A stretch of DNA of 64,000 bases from Opisthorchis felineus (lineage: Eukaryota > Platyhelminthes > Trematoda > Opisthorchiida > Opisthorchiidae). The stretch is from assembly GCA_004794785.1 (NCBI GenBank), contig SJOL01008604.1:83316-147315 (forward strand). The letters run 5' to 3'. The notes beneath the pieces were generated by a model, which worked only from the letters and a program-made list of their open reading frames with translations, did no database searches and was not told where the DNA came from. The position numbers and the translations under genes are program-made. Positions 48,701-56,776 of this stretch are shown here, one piece after another (position 1 is the first letter of the stretch; the number at the start of each line of letters is the position of its first letter).

Positions 48701-51700
48701 ATTCCTTCCATATTTTGATAAGAATGTCATTTCTTTTTTATTCAGCTGACAAAGCAGAATGCTAAGAAAACGGTTCTGGCGCTGCAAAAGACTGAAATGA
48801 ACCTGGACATCATGACGGAGAGGTTCGATGCGGTATGTACTGCTGAACGTGAAAAGTTAAAATTACTGGTGGTTAGATACAGAATATGGGCGAAAGGTCA
48901 TCAAAGCAGTTGAGTCAGGCAGAAAATGTCCACCAGCTAGGAGTTCATCACATACACGTGCAGCGTATATTGTCAGTTTCATGCTCAAACAACATAGCTT
49001 CACATGGTTAAGAACTCTAGATATGACTGAGGATACACCGGCGTGTCCAGTCGAACCTCAGATCAGATGGGTTCAGCACGATGAGAATAAGCCAGCGTAA
49101 GCGAGACAGCATAAGAGAGATACTGCTCCAACGGCAGCATCAAATATTTATTACCGACACTCAGAGGAAATCGGCACATGAAAGCACGACAACTGCGGTA
49201 GACCTTGAAGGATAGAATTGTGAATCCTATCTGCTTTGTCACGCCTCAATACTACGCTATCAATGCATAAGATCCATTCAAACTGTACAAATAATGCAGG
49301 AAGTTATCTTGTTGAACACGTGTCACTAACTTGTTGGAAAAGTTCTACCATAACAGACCGGATGTGAATGACTGAGTCTAGCATTTCCTTCCTGTTTGGC
49401 AGCACTAAATTCCGTCCGTACACTAGGGCGCATTTCCAGTAAGGGATAGGACTTTCAATCGGTAAGTTAAGAAGCAATCTTTCGACAGATTTGAGGCTTA
49501 AATGTACCTCTGGCTTTGCTATGACTGGGTAACTTGACAGTACGTCCATCGTCCTGCTTCCTACGGGTTGCATGGAAAATTTACACCGGAAATGCACCAG
49601 AGCTTACTTGTGTTCAAGCAACGGGCATTCGAAAACAATTAAATAATAAACAAGTAATAAACGAATGGGGCCTACTTGGTATCTAGTCGTTCTGAACCGC
49701 CGTAGCAGTAGCAGACTGGTCAGTACCGAAACACTCAACAGTTCGAAAAGTGTCCAAAAGATGTGGTTTCCTGTCTAAGTGCGAGCTAACCACACTGCTG
49801 ACCAGCTGCTCGTTAGCGAACGGTTAAGAGTTCAAACTACTAGTCGGTAGGCCTCGTGCTCGAGATTCCCTAGTTTCGTGAAATGAGCACTGCTGATGAT
49901 CCCCAATAAGGATGAAACGGCTATCAGCACTTCTCGGATTTCCAGCATAGATTGGCTTTACTTACAGGACGAAGTCGCTACTGAATAAATAACCCACAAT
50001 TAGATAGGACATAAAGGCTGCCATCATCCAACAGAGAAAATTCAAATCCTCCAGACACTCCTCGCGAAGAAAAACGCGAGAGAAGAGGAAGTAGAATCTC
50101 GATTATTCATTACGAAGGGCATCCTAAGGTATTTTTTGGACTGCAGGAAACCATCAATAGGCTGGTTCGCAGCAAAGCGCGTATGGGTTGAAGAGTACTT
50201 TTCAAGTGGTTTCAACGACGGACAATGTGCCAGTATGCGCTGAAGTATGAGCAACACAAACAGTTATTTGCTATTACCTATGTTACTTTAGCTGGATAAA
50301 ATGCGCGAAGGTCTCGCGTCCCAGTTTGAAAAGCTTTTGATGGATGTTCAACAGCGTACAGGATTGAGAGCTTTGCTGGTGGAGCGAAAATTGAAGCACC
50401 TAACCGAAGCCCTCGAAGCTCGTGAGGCTCAAATCACGCAGCTTGTGATCGCACTGAACAGTGATCCATCCGCTGTGGAACACGCGCGTCAACACTTGGA
50501 GGTAAGTGGGTTGGACTTAGTCGGCGCAGGCCTGCTAAGCAAACGAGTGGTGCATGCACACCGATTTTCGTACACCACTGTGTAGTACAGACCGAAGTGA
50601 TATGCTTCGGAAGGATATGTTCTTTTGTTTCTGCTAAATGAAGCCATTTGTATGCAGTAGTCTCCCATCGGAAAACCCACCACGCATAACCATATAACCA
50701 ACATGTGCGGCACCGTTCATTCAGCTATTTTAGCTTCTACTATATCGGAAACAGTTAGTAAAAGAAACCAGTTAAATAGAATTGAGGGACGATTGTGCAG
50801 AGAAGACCAGGATATGCATCAAATGAAACTAGGTGTGATTTTCGACGTCTAGCCGAAAAATCCGATTTGCTAATTCGGGCAACAGTGGTGAACAATGACT
50901 GACCATTTCGTGGTTGAATTTTAATCAGGGGACTCTCTGAGCTCAACATGTGCCCTCAATTATAGCATGAATCCAGGGACATGACACAGACGAACTAGGA
51001 CCAATATGAGACATCTTGGTCAGCCATCTGTTCTACTGCCGCTTCACAGACGTAGCCATTCCGTCGATATGCTCATCTGGACAGAATATGGAGTTCACCA
51101 ACATGCAAATATAGCCTCGGCATACTATGTGGTTCTGCCGTCTGAGCAGTATGCCGAACGCACCAAAACGGCTTCTAACCTATTTCATTATGAAGTGGCC
51201 GCAACGTATCACAGCCACTCCATGAGTGACTACCGTTGAACGTATTAGATACCAGATATATTGAGTTCAATCCACCGCACTATCGTGAGCTTATGCCACT
51301 AGCTTTTCAGGTCCCTTAGATATTCTGTTTTTTAAAGCCATACGTTTTAATTAATTCTGGTCCATGGATAGGTTCTTGGTGGCCAGGAACCTACAAGGGA
51401 AATAAGACATTCGCGTCAACTTTCTCTTACACATAACCATACTACTAAAACCTTAACATTTCAGCGCACATATCAGATTTGACGAGCGTATCGTTTAGGT
51501 GAAAATTTGAGGCTTTTTAAAGTTAATTCTGAAGCACCAATTGCCACCCAATGTCATCAAAGTAGATTTGGTCCAAATTGTCGGTATCATCCACAAATAA
51601 AGTTGTGAGGTCCGGATCCGATCTTTCACGAATCACCCATTTTATTTGTTTTCAGGAACTGCTGCACAAGAAAAACACTGCGATCGAGGAGCTGCAATAT

Positions 51701-54700
51701 GAAGTGATGCGAATGGGGAAAGTAAGTATAAGGAATGTGGCGTACAGGTACGTCGCCTTTGAAATAATGACGCGATACGAAGGTTCATGCCTACAGTGTC
51801 ACCAGGCATGAGAAAAAAATAACAAGAGAAACAGGGAGATCAGACAACGCTCATTTGAGCGTGTACAGTAAGGTGAATGAGCAACAAGCTTCTAAATGGG
51901 TACTAGGCATATACATCAGGTCTTGCTTATTGATTGGTTCGCTTATATGTTGCACAACCGTCGCAACTTAGAAAGCTCTTGCATGCGAAAGGAACTTACT
52001 AATGTCCGAGTGAGATCAAACATCTAGGGTTGGGGACGAGCAGAGTCGGATTATATAATCCATTCAATGGCTGCTTCGTCATCTCATAACAATCCAACTG
52101 AGATACAGTACCAAACTGCGACAGAAAGATAGGCTTTCTAGACAACATCATGGTGTGGCTAACCGTGCCTGGATTTAAGAACTTCAGATTTAAAGATAAA
52201 CAAGACAGCTGACAAGACGTTTCCAAATATGCCATGAATCTTTTGGTTTACATACGTCACACTAACGCGCTCTTTCGTACCTTGAAGCAAAAATACGGAG
52301 ACACGATGTATGCATTCCTTTAGTGAACCCGTAGGGGTTGGGATGATTTTAAACAGCATCGCAGTTCAGTGGCCTACATTTAAACAGATTGATGAGCTCC
52401 CAGACTAAGCCATCCATCAGCAGACCCCCAACAAAGACCACTTTACTGGGACCCTGCGAAACTTGCTTTGAAATGTGTACTTTTTTTAGACCATCCTCAA
52501 CACTCAACAAAGACCGCCCAGATTTAAAAAAAACAAGGGTGCAAAACTGATACACTGGGGATCCGCAAATTTCTGCTCCGAGTGGGCATACCACTACGCA
52601 CAGTGCAGACAAAATTGGCCGCGAGCTGATAGCGTCCAAATGCTTACACCGGCACTCATCATCACGATCAGCATCATTATCGACAGCATGACATCAGTGC
52701 TCAACACTGAAGCTTCGCTGCCATAACACCGGTACTACAGTTATCGACAATCGAAAGCCAATCTAGAGGAATTACCATTATTGTTTCGTTCTTCCGGAGG
52801 TAGTCACTTTAGTTGATTTGCATGGTCTCCCCAGTACAGGCAACTATAAATGCGCGGAATGGGAAAATCGGCTGGATCTTACAATAAAAATAGCGTGCTT
52901 TCCTTGGAGAGGGATCAGCGATACGTACTATCCTACCACGTTCTAGACATGAGGAAATTTACCACCCTAAATTATTTCAGAAACATTGCCCCACCGTGCG
53001 CAAAAAACGCCATTATTAACCCAGTAGAAGTGGTTTTCTTCAGGAATATGCTGACTGAGTTTGGAATCGCTCGAGAAATTACGCAGCACTTACAATCAAG
53101 CCATTTTCAGTCTACTATTTTTGCTGCCGGACGACGCAACATCCTAGACAGATTTGTAACACTAATGTGACGAATGTAAACGCATTCACTGGACAGTAAA
53201 CCCAAGATGACGCCGCACTTTTTGAAGACTTAATAGTTATCTTGATATAGCACTAGTAATAAGTTTACCGAAATCTCTTCAAAAGTTCACTGTCGAATTT
53301 GCCCTTTCTAGGGCCCATCAGGTAGGCGCAGTCAGTTGCTGCTGACCCTTTGTCTAAACTACCAGACTTTTTTGGGCATAACACCAACTGCTGGTGAATA
53401 CCTTGATTAGACATTCAAATGATGGACGTGGATGCTTTATTCACTATGCTTTTGACGGCCATTGGAGTGGTGACCCCAGTTTACTGCTTATTCCTCAAGA
53501 GTTCCTCCATTTTTCGCATTCAGAAGGATTTTACCTTTCATTGGTACTGATCATGAAATTGGGTGGAGCTCGCCAACACCTCGTACCGCTGTTGCTCCGT
53601 ACCGGGTTCGGACAGGCACAGTTTATGAATCCCAATCAAGCTTACTTTCAGTCACATTGTGAGTCCTTTAGAAACACCATTTCCATTTTCCAGGATAAGC
53701 GTTAAGTTGGTTTCGACGGAAGACTCGACCGAATCCCTATCTGTGGTATTCTTCAAATCAATGTGTAACACAAAGGCCGCTTCAGGTTTCATTCTGCAAA
53801 TCGCAGTATGCTTTCATGATGGAACACACTACCCACAAGTCTGCTGAAAACTTCGGCAGTCCACCATCAGTCGCGCCCATCTTGGGATCCCCTTTTTATA
53901 CCAGTTAATTTTCAAACGAGTGCATTTCGCTAAGCGCGCCTAATTCATAAACCCCAAGAGCGAAACCGGCCGTGGACTGTCGAAGAGATTTCGGCAACCA
54001 TATGAGTAACGTGTTACGTCAAGGATCACTCTTGGCGATGTTGCGGAATATAGGTAGTTCGGGCGCGTTGCTTGGTTGTTGGCTTGCTCGCCGAGCTTGG
54101 GAGCTGGAATGCAAAAACAAATCGCCTTGAATCGAGGTAACATAGTCATTGCGGGATTGACTGCGTAAATTCTTCCTCTTCTGCTTGTACTTATAGTTTC
54201 TCAGGCGTATCTAGTGTCCCTAAAATGGTTGTTTGCTCGCGAGGTGGCTTTCACACAGCTTAATTGTTCTGCTTGGAAACTGAGTTGCGTTGTGATTTCA
54301 CTCCTTCGAGTCCGGTCGGTTCGTTGGATGCCTTCAAATCGACAGCTCTGTACCTCTGGTATGACTGGTCCGTTTCCTTATTGCTTTTTGGTCTGGTCTT
54401 CCTCGACCCGAATGAGTGATTGGAAGACCTACTTTCAGTGGTTTTCTTTGTTTGGTCCGACAAGTCTGTTGGTTACTGTTGGGTTTTATGATTGCCCATG
54501 TCGTTCAGAGCCTAACAATCATGCAGTTCTTTTTTCGTCGCGGCCGATAGACTGGGCTGATGTGTCTACTGATCGATTTCTCCGTGGAGTACCACACCTC
54601 AGAAAATTCGCGCTCATGTTTTGTTCTTACTTGAGCAAGTATCTGGACGTCACCCTAATTGAACTGACCTCTTATGTCTTCATGAATTGAAACAAGTGAC

Positions 54701-56408
54701 GTTATATCATGCCTTCTACTGGCAAGCTTGTGTTCGTGTATTCCATTGACAAGTTTTCTTCAAACAGTGTTTATCGCTTCTAGTGCGGGTCTGTCATCCT
54801 TTCATAGCATTTTTAGAGCGGAAGACATTCTGAGAGAGAACTATTGTATTTTGCCATGGTGATGATAGTTACAGATGATAGCTGCCTAACGAAATGACAC
54901 CATATCACCCTACTAGCATTAGGTCGAAGTGTATTTCCAGCTTTCCTTCTTCGGGTGGACTAGCCAAGCGGAATGGCCAAAACTGACCTTTTCTGAGAGG
55001 TAAACGCAATATGGGAAAATGGTAGAACCATATTATGTAGAAGATTGGGTGCCGATGAATGGCTGGCATCCAAATCGGGCTTGCGGGTTAATAATAGACA
55101 AGCCGCTGGACGCTTGCGCAAAGTCTGAACCACAGACGATTTGTGCTGGGCTACGTGTGATATTGCACTCGAGCCCTCCGCACCAATTTGAAAGTGAAGG
55201 AACAAACTCGGCAGCTGAACATGCAGATACCTGTCGCAAGTCATCCGCTAAACCCTTCAAGTTCCAGTGTGATAACGCACATCCTCCAAGCATATTCTCC
55301 CAAGGAGTCGTCCATTAACGCACTGTCAAAGTTGGGATGGATAAACTCGTAGTTCCCTATTAACCACAAAACTAATAATGTTGTCGTCGTTAGGATGACA
55401 ATGCCGAGCAGGTATTGATTAGAAAGCACAAGCTAACTGAGGTTTTGTCGTCACGAAAAGACTGACCTTATAGTGGCGGGAAGGTTTGTGTAAGTCAGTA
55501 ACCAACTGAGGCGTACTGGAGGAAGCCCATTCAAAACTCAGTCTTTCCCAGAAATGTAGTCAGTGACAAACAGCCTTCTGGCCCTCCAGGTTCGGGATTG
55601 GAACAATTGTCCCCTGAAGTTTGGGCTACTCGAATAGACTCACGCTGACCACCGCTGCCTTGCGGTCAGGCCTTTGTTGAATATCCTAGTGGCCCTCCTG
55701 TGCACGTTTGAGCGATCTGTTAGAACCTCAGCACATACCACCATGAATCACACAAAACTTTCGGCGGTATAAGTCGATTGAAGAGTAAGAAATAGGATCA
55801 TCCCATACTAGTCTGTTTTGAGACCATGCTGGCAGGAAAGACAGTTTACTGGTGCGACTCACTTTCCGAGATGAGGTGTTGCGCTCTGCACCTGAATGGA
55901 AACCCGCGAACTATGGGCGAAAACTAATGCCAATAAGTTTATTGCTGTCAGTTCCTCTCTAGTGTGATTGACTGAACTTTGGAAATTTAGGCACCTCGAA
56001 AGAGTCACAGTAAGCACTGCTCAAATTTATAGGCATGGGTGTATGGCAGTTGTTCAAGGTGTTGTTGCTATCGCTGGGGTGAAAACGATTAGATGTTTTA
56101 AACACTCCTGAGTAAATCAAACTTACCATACGCTTTGTACACTTCCACAGGCCTATAATGAATTGTGGGCGACATGTCAACGAAAGTTGGTGGATGAAAT
56201 GAACTCACCAGTAAACCTAGGAATCATGCCAGTCAAAGTTAACGTGAACCTAACATCGCCATTCAATCCTTCGACGGCTATCGGTCAGAAAGTTGCCGAC
56301 AACACAAATTCAGAGGAAAGTTCGGAAAAACTAATAGGCAAACCGAAAACCACAATCGTACCGATGGGTCAGGGTCCGACAGGATTGGCATCAGTTGCTC
56401 CGTTTTGA
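24394..56408 (+). CDS. GAS8: GAS8/DRC4, nexin-dynein regulatory complex subunit, complete nine-exon coding region
   Basis: Nine exons join into a 517-residue coiled-coil protein that follows vertebrate GAS8/DRC4 (478 aa in human) along its length. Coding segments are 24394-24396, 24434-24727, 37626-37847, 39529-39774, 44775-44942, 48746-48832, 50292-50501, 51656-51721 and 56151-56408. Diagnostic blocks are a basic N-terminus (PPKKAVAKKKKRTSK), REEVDRERQERN, INFWELTKKQLEDSRA, ADERHQLEMK-IYRQKLKHL, YYNDITLGNVSVIKTLR, DVQQRTGLRALLVERKLKHL, IEELQYEV and the C-terminal GQGPTGLAS. The protein is a microtubule-associated core subunit of the nexin-dynein regulatory complex in motile cilia and flagella; in a flatworm it would serve larval cilia, flame cells and sperm. 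All eight introns are GT-AG and phase 0. Introns range from 37 nt to about 12.9 kb. No stop or frameshift breaks the coding exons. The C-terminal region has an Asn/Ser/Glu-rich insert not found in the human protein. Confidence 0.95.
24397..24433 (+). other. GAS8: GAS8 intron 1, 37-nt micro-intron
   Basis: GTAAGT donor and TTAG acceptor only 37 nt apart, directly after the ATG. Very short 5' introns are a known feature of schistosome genes. Length is not a multiple of three: retention gives M-V-S-G-D-F and a stop after 27 codons. Confidence 0.85.
24434..24727 (+). CDS. GAS8: GAS8 exon 2, residues 2-99
   Basis: Begins after AAAAAATTAG with CCACCAAAG (PPK) and ends EMK before GTAAAA. It encodes the basic N-terminal tail and the first coiled coil (EEVDRERQERNLATLEKEK, WELTKKQLEDSRAILAKKE). 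98 codons. The frame is open through 24835 but the protein match stops at the donor. Confidence 0.92.
25217..25233. repeat. AT dinucleotide microsatellite
   Basis: Uninterrupted AT repeats of about eight units within GAS8 intron 2. Confidence 0.9.
28950..29165 (+). mobile_element. Possible RTE-like reverse transcriptase scrap
   Basis: A plus-strand frame gives FVTIFSVDITNSVVLLSSPP followed by INAIMVLLTDVVKK. The spacing resembles the YADDIVLLS box and following helix of RTE-type enzymes, with the YADD itself replaced. The match is short and broken by stops, so this is a weak call. Confidence 0.3.
31640..32170 (+). mobile_element. RTE-like endonuclease relic in GAS8 intron 2
   Basis: In shifting frames: DRIPVNSGLF and SRCFFTISAYSPTN (about 31740-31860), then after a frame change DNENAPLTPAQTIFLPGTYF (about 32010-32070). 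These parallel the IPVNSRLC, VVSAYAPTN and DNGERLL-LFLASTNF blocks seen better preserved at 1079-1411. Strongly decayed. Confidence 0.5.
33188..33305 (+). repeat. tRNA-derived SINE
   Basis: Internal pol III promoter boxes are clear: an A box in GGCTCAGTGGTTAGAGCG (33196-33213) and a B box in GTTCGAACCC (33241-33250). The following ACCTCTGCATCTCGACTTCC and CTTGGCAGTA match the minus-strand copy at 62531-62708. It is not a tRNA gene, because no acceptor stem closes and the body continues into non-tRNA sequence shared between copies. Confidence 0.8.
33711..33741. repeat. AT dinucleotide microsatellite
   Basis: About fifteen uninterrupted AT units in GAS8 intron 2; likely polymorphic in length. 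Confidence 0.95.
33858..33905 (+). repeat. Decayed hammerhead of the 306-bp repeat family
   Basis: GATGATGAGCCAC-GAGA-GTGGCGAAG followed by GGACTGTCG and then TTTCAGCAAATG. Helix II still pairs (CCAC/GTGG) but with bases different from other copies. C3 of the core is replaced by A and the GAAA box has become GAAG, so it should be inactive. Confidence 0.55.
37626..37847 (+). CDS. GAS8: GAS8 exon 3, residues 100-173
   Basis: Acceptor TGCAG at 37621-37625, donor GTAAGT at 37848. Reads IYRQKLKHLMFEQNAKESEA at its start and EEAVKMLKRQHELD at its end. Its 74 codons match the human segment of the same length without gaps. Confidence 0.93.
39529..39774 (+). CDS. GAS8: GAS8 exon 4, residues 174-255
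   Basis: Acceptor AATTACAG, donor GTAGGT at 39775. Encodes LAHIRQDFSRQIEEIEARAA, MLREQIDTQRRVEVHM, AFANMKAYYNDITLGN and SVIKTLR; the YYNDIT block is the most conserved stretch of the family. A hammerhead-family repeat starts about 13 nt beyond the donor. Confidence 0.95.
39788..39874 (-). repeat. Hammerhead-family repeat fragment at the GAS8 exon 4 donor
   Basis: Minus-strand copy of the hairpin part: TTTGCAAATGAGTGTATTT and the 35-nt hairpin (39824-39858). It starts about 13 nt inside intron 4, next to the GTAGGT donor of exon 4, and carries no hammerhead. Confidence 0.8.
41260..41910 (+). other. Unassigned 216-codon open frame in GAS8 intron 4
   Basis: The longest open frame in the window. 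It has no family motif that I recognise and biased composition (many S, R, H). No convincing splice sites tie it to GAS8. It may be chance, transposon-derived, or a nested gene. Confidence 0.2.
44373..44546 (+). repeat. tRNA-headed SINE with a decayed hammerhead-like motif
   Basis: The head has an A-box-like GGTGGCCAAACGGTTCAG and a B-box-like GTCGCGGACTCGAA. The body has TTGACGACTCTCAATAGGGA then TGTAACGGCTGCATAGTG, the hammerhead-like part with core changes (TTGACGA, GTAA). The common tail follows: TTTCTCATGGATTGGCTTC, CTTACAGG, AAATCTCCATTAAAA. Same family as 49804-49990 and 59831-59948. Confidence 0.7.
44775..44942 (+). CDS. GAS8: GAS8 exon 5, residues 256-311
   Basis: Acceptor TTCAG, donor GTAAGC. 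56 codons, starting ENIDELRSQLGRAQ and ending FESEKIAHM. It follows exon 4 without loss, matching the human EQMEDMRKK region in length and heptad pattern. Confidence 0.9.
44943..48745 (+). other. GAS8: GAS8 intron 5, no further gene recognised
   Basis: About 3.8 kb. Open frames at 45376-45603 (+) and 46595-46858 (-) have no motif. A tRNA-like stretch (CCTGGCGTAGGTCCATAT then GTTCGAGTC, about 45810-45835) may be another SINE head but is too short to call. Confidence 0.4.
48746..48832 (+). CDS. GAS8: GAS8 exon 6, residues 312-340
   Basis: Acceptor TTTTTTATTCAG, donor GTATGT. 29 codons: LTKQNAKKTVLALQKTEM then NLDIMTERFDA. Coiled-coil segment, placed by phase, splice sites and position. Confidence 0.87.
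49804..49990 (+). repeat. tRNA-headed SINE carrying a hammerhead-like motif
   Basis: The head resembles a tRNA (CGTTAGCGAACGGTTAAGAG, B-box-like GTGCTCGAGATTCC). The body is the hammerhead-like segment at 49884-49936, and the tail reads TCCAGCATAGATTGGCTTTA then CTTACAGGACGAAGTC. At least three other copies or fragments occur in the window. Architecture (pol III head plus hammerhead) recalls the schistosome Sm-alpha family. Confidence 0.75.
49884..49936 (+). ncRNA. Hammerhead-like ribozyme motif of the SINE
   Basis: Core boxes CTGATGA (49893-49899) and GAAA (49914-49917) are intact. Helix II is TCC...GGA with an unpaired T before GAAA, which is atypical. The helix III region ACGGCTAT would pair only weakly. 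The family consensus GCACTG...CAGTGC gives a good helix I, but this copy has changes in the 3' strand. Active family members are plausible; this copy may be impaired. Confidence 0.55.
50292..50501 (+). CDS. GAS8: GAS8 exon 7, residues 341-410
   Basis: Acceptor TTACTTTAG, donor GTAAGT at 50502. Starts LDKMREGLASQFEKLLMD and includes VQQRTGLRALLVERKLKHL and LNSDPSAVEHARQHLE, matching the human QQKTGFKNLVLERKL and LDPAAL blocks. Confidence 0.95.
51656..51721 (+). CDS. GAS8: GAS8 exon 8, residues 411-432
   Basis: Acceptor TGTTTTCAG, donor GTAAGT. 22 codons reading ELLHKKNTAIEELQYEVM then RMGK, matching the human ESKNSTIKDLQYEL segment. Confidence 0.94.
53289..53333 (-). repeat. Decayed hammerhead relic
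   Basis: On the minus strand GACTGCGCCTAC-CTGATGG-GCCC-TAGAAA-GGGC-AAAT. Helix I 5' strand and helix II match the intact copies, but A9 is G and GAAA is lost, and helix III is deleted. Inactive. Confidence 0.6.
53908..54015 (+). repeat. Decayed hammerhead-family repeat
   Basis: Has CAAACGAGTGCATTTCGCTA, then GCGCCTAATTCATAAACCCC and GAGCGAAACCGGCCGTGGAC, then the tail TTTCGGCAACCATATGAGTA. The GAAAC-helix III side is kept while CTGATGA has become TTCATAA. Inactive. It lies inverted to the relic at 53289-53333. Confidence 0.65.
56151..56408 (+). CDS. GAS8: GAS8 exon 9, residues 433-517 and stop
   Basis: Acceptor ACTTCCACAG. Begins AYNELWATCQRKLVDEM and ends MGQGPTGLASVAPF plus TGA, matching the human terminal GQGPAGL. 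Between them lies an insert rich in Asn, Ser, Glu and Lys (VADNTNSEESSEKL). AATAAA follows at 56535. Confidence 0.94.
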   Translation, partial: AYNELWATCQRKLVDEMNSPVNLGIMPVKVNVNLTSPFNPSTAIGQKVADNTNSEESSEKLIGKPKTTIVPMGQGPTGLASVAPF

Positions 56409-56534
56409 TTTCTGCTCCACTCGTAATTGAGTTAGTATATCGGGATCTCGAGGATATAACCATCTTGCAAACTATGACGACCGTAACAAAACACGTGACC
56501 AAAGCCAAATGATTTCTCGCATAATTGTTAATTG

Positions 56535-56540
56535 AATAAA
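56535..56540 (+). terminator. GAS8: Polyadenylation signal of GAS8
   Basis: AATAAA 127 nt after the GAS8 stop codon; the first canonical hexamer downstream. Confidence 0.7.
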
Positions 56541-56677
56541 GAACAAAACCAGCCAAATAAGATCGATTCAGAACATGACGCGACCACATTAAAATGCTAT
56601 GAGTTCATATAACCGCAAATTTCCTTCCTCATAGATGTCAAAAATAAAAAAGAAACCATGTGACAGCATGAGTTTTT

Positions 56678-56683
56678 TTTATT
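56678..56683 (-). terminator. SRRT: Polyadenylation signal of SRRT
   Basis: AATAAA on the minus strand about 48 nt after the SRRT stop codon. With the GAS8 signal it delimits a convergent 3' border of about 140 bp. Confidence 0.7.
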
Positions 56684-56730
56684 GAACAAATTTGTAGAAA
56701 TGCACGAATGGGTTTGCATCCGCTGGACAT

Positions 56731-56776
56731 TTATGGCGCATCTAGGTCTATGTACGGACGACGCGGGAAACCACGC
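56731..56776 (-). CDS. SRRT: SRRT last coding exon
   Basis: Acceptor CTCTTGCACAG, then RGFPRRPYIDLDAP and TAA at 56733-56731. The phase-1 remainder joins exon C as CG|G (Arg). The DLDAP ending is the family's conserved C-terminus without its acidic tip. Confidence 0.88.

Larger units (their letters stand above)
51722..56150 (+). other. GAS8: GAS8 intron 8, repeat fragments only
   Basis: About 4.4 kb. It contains two inverted hammerhead relics (53289-53333 minus, 53908-54015 plus) and open frames at 52349-52639 (-), 52850-53170 (+), 54214-54690 (+, 158 codons) and 55019-55318 (+), none with a recognised motif. Confidence 0.4.

Noticed and set aside
54214..54690. 158-codon ORF as a gene nested in GAS8 intron 8
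   Set aside because: No motif and no splice support, and its composition is Ser/Leu/Phe-rich as expected from pyrimidine-rich DNA.
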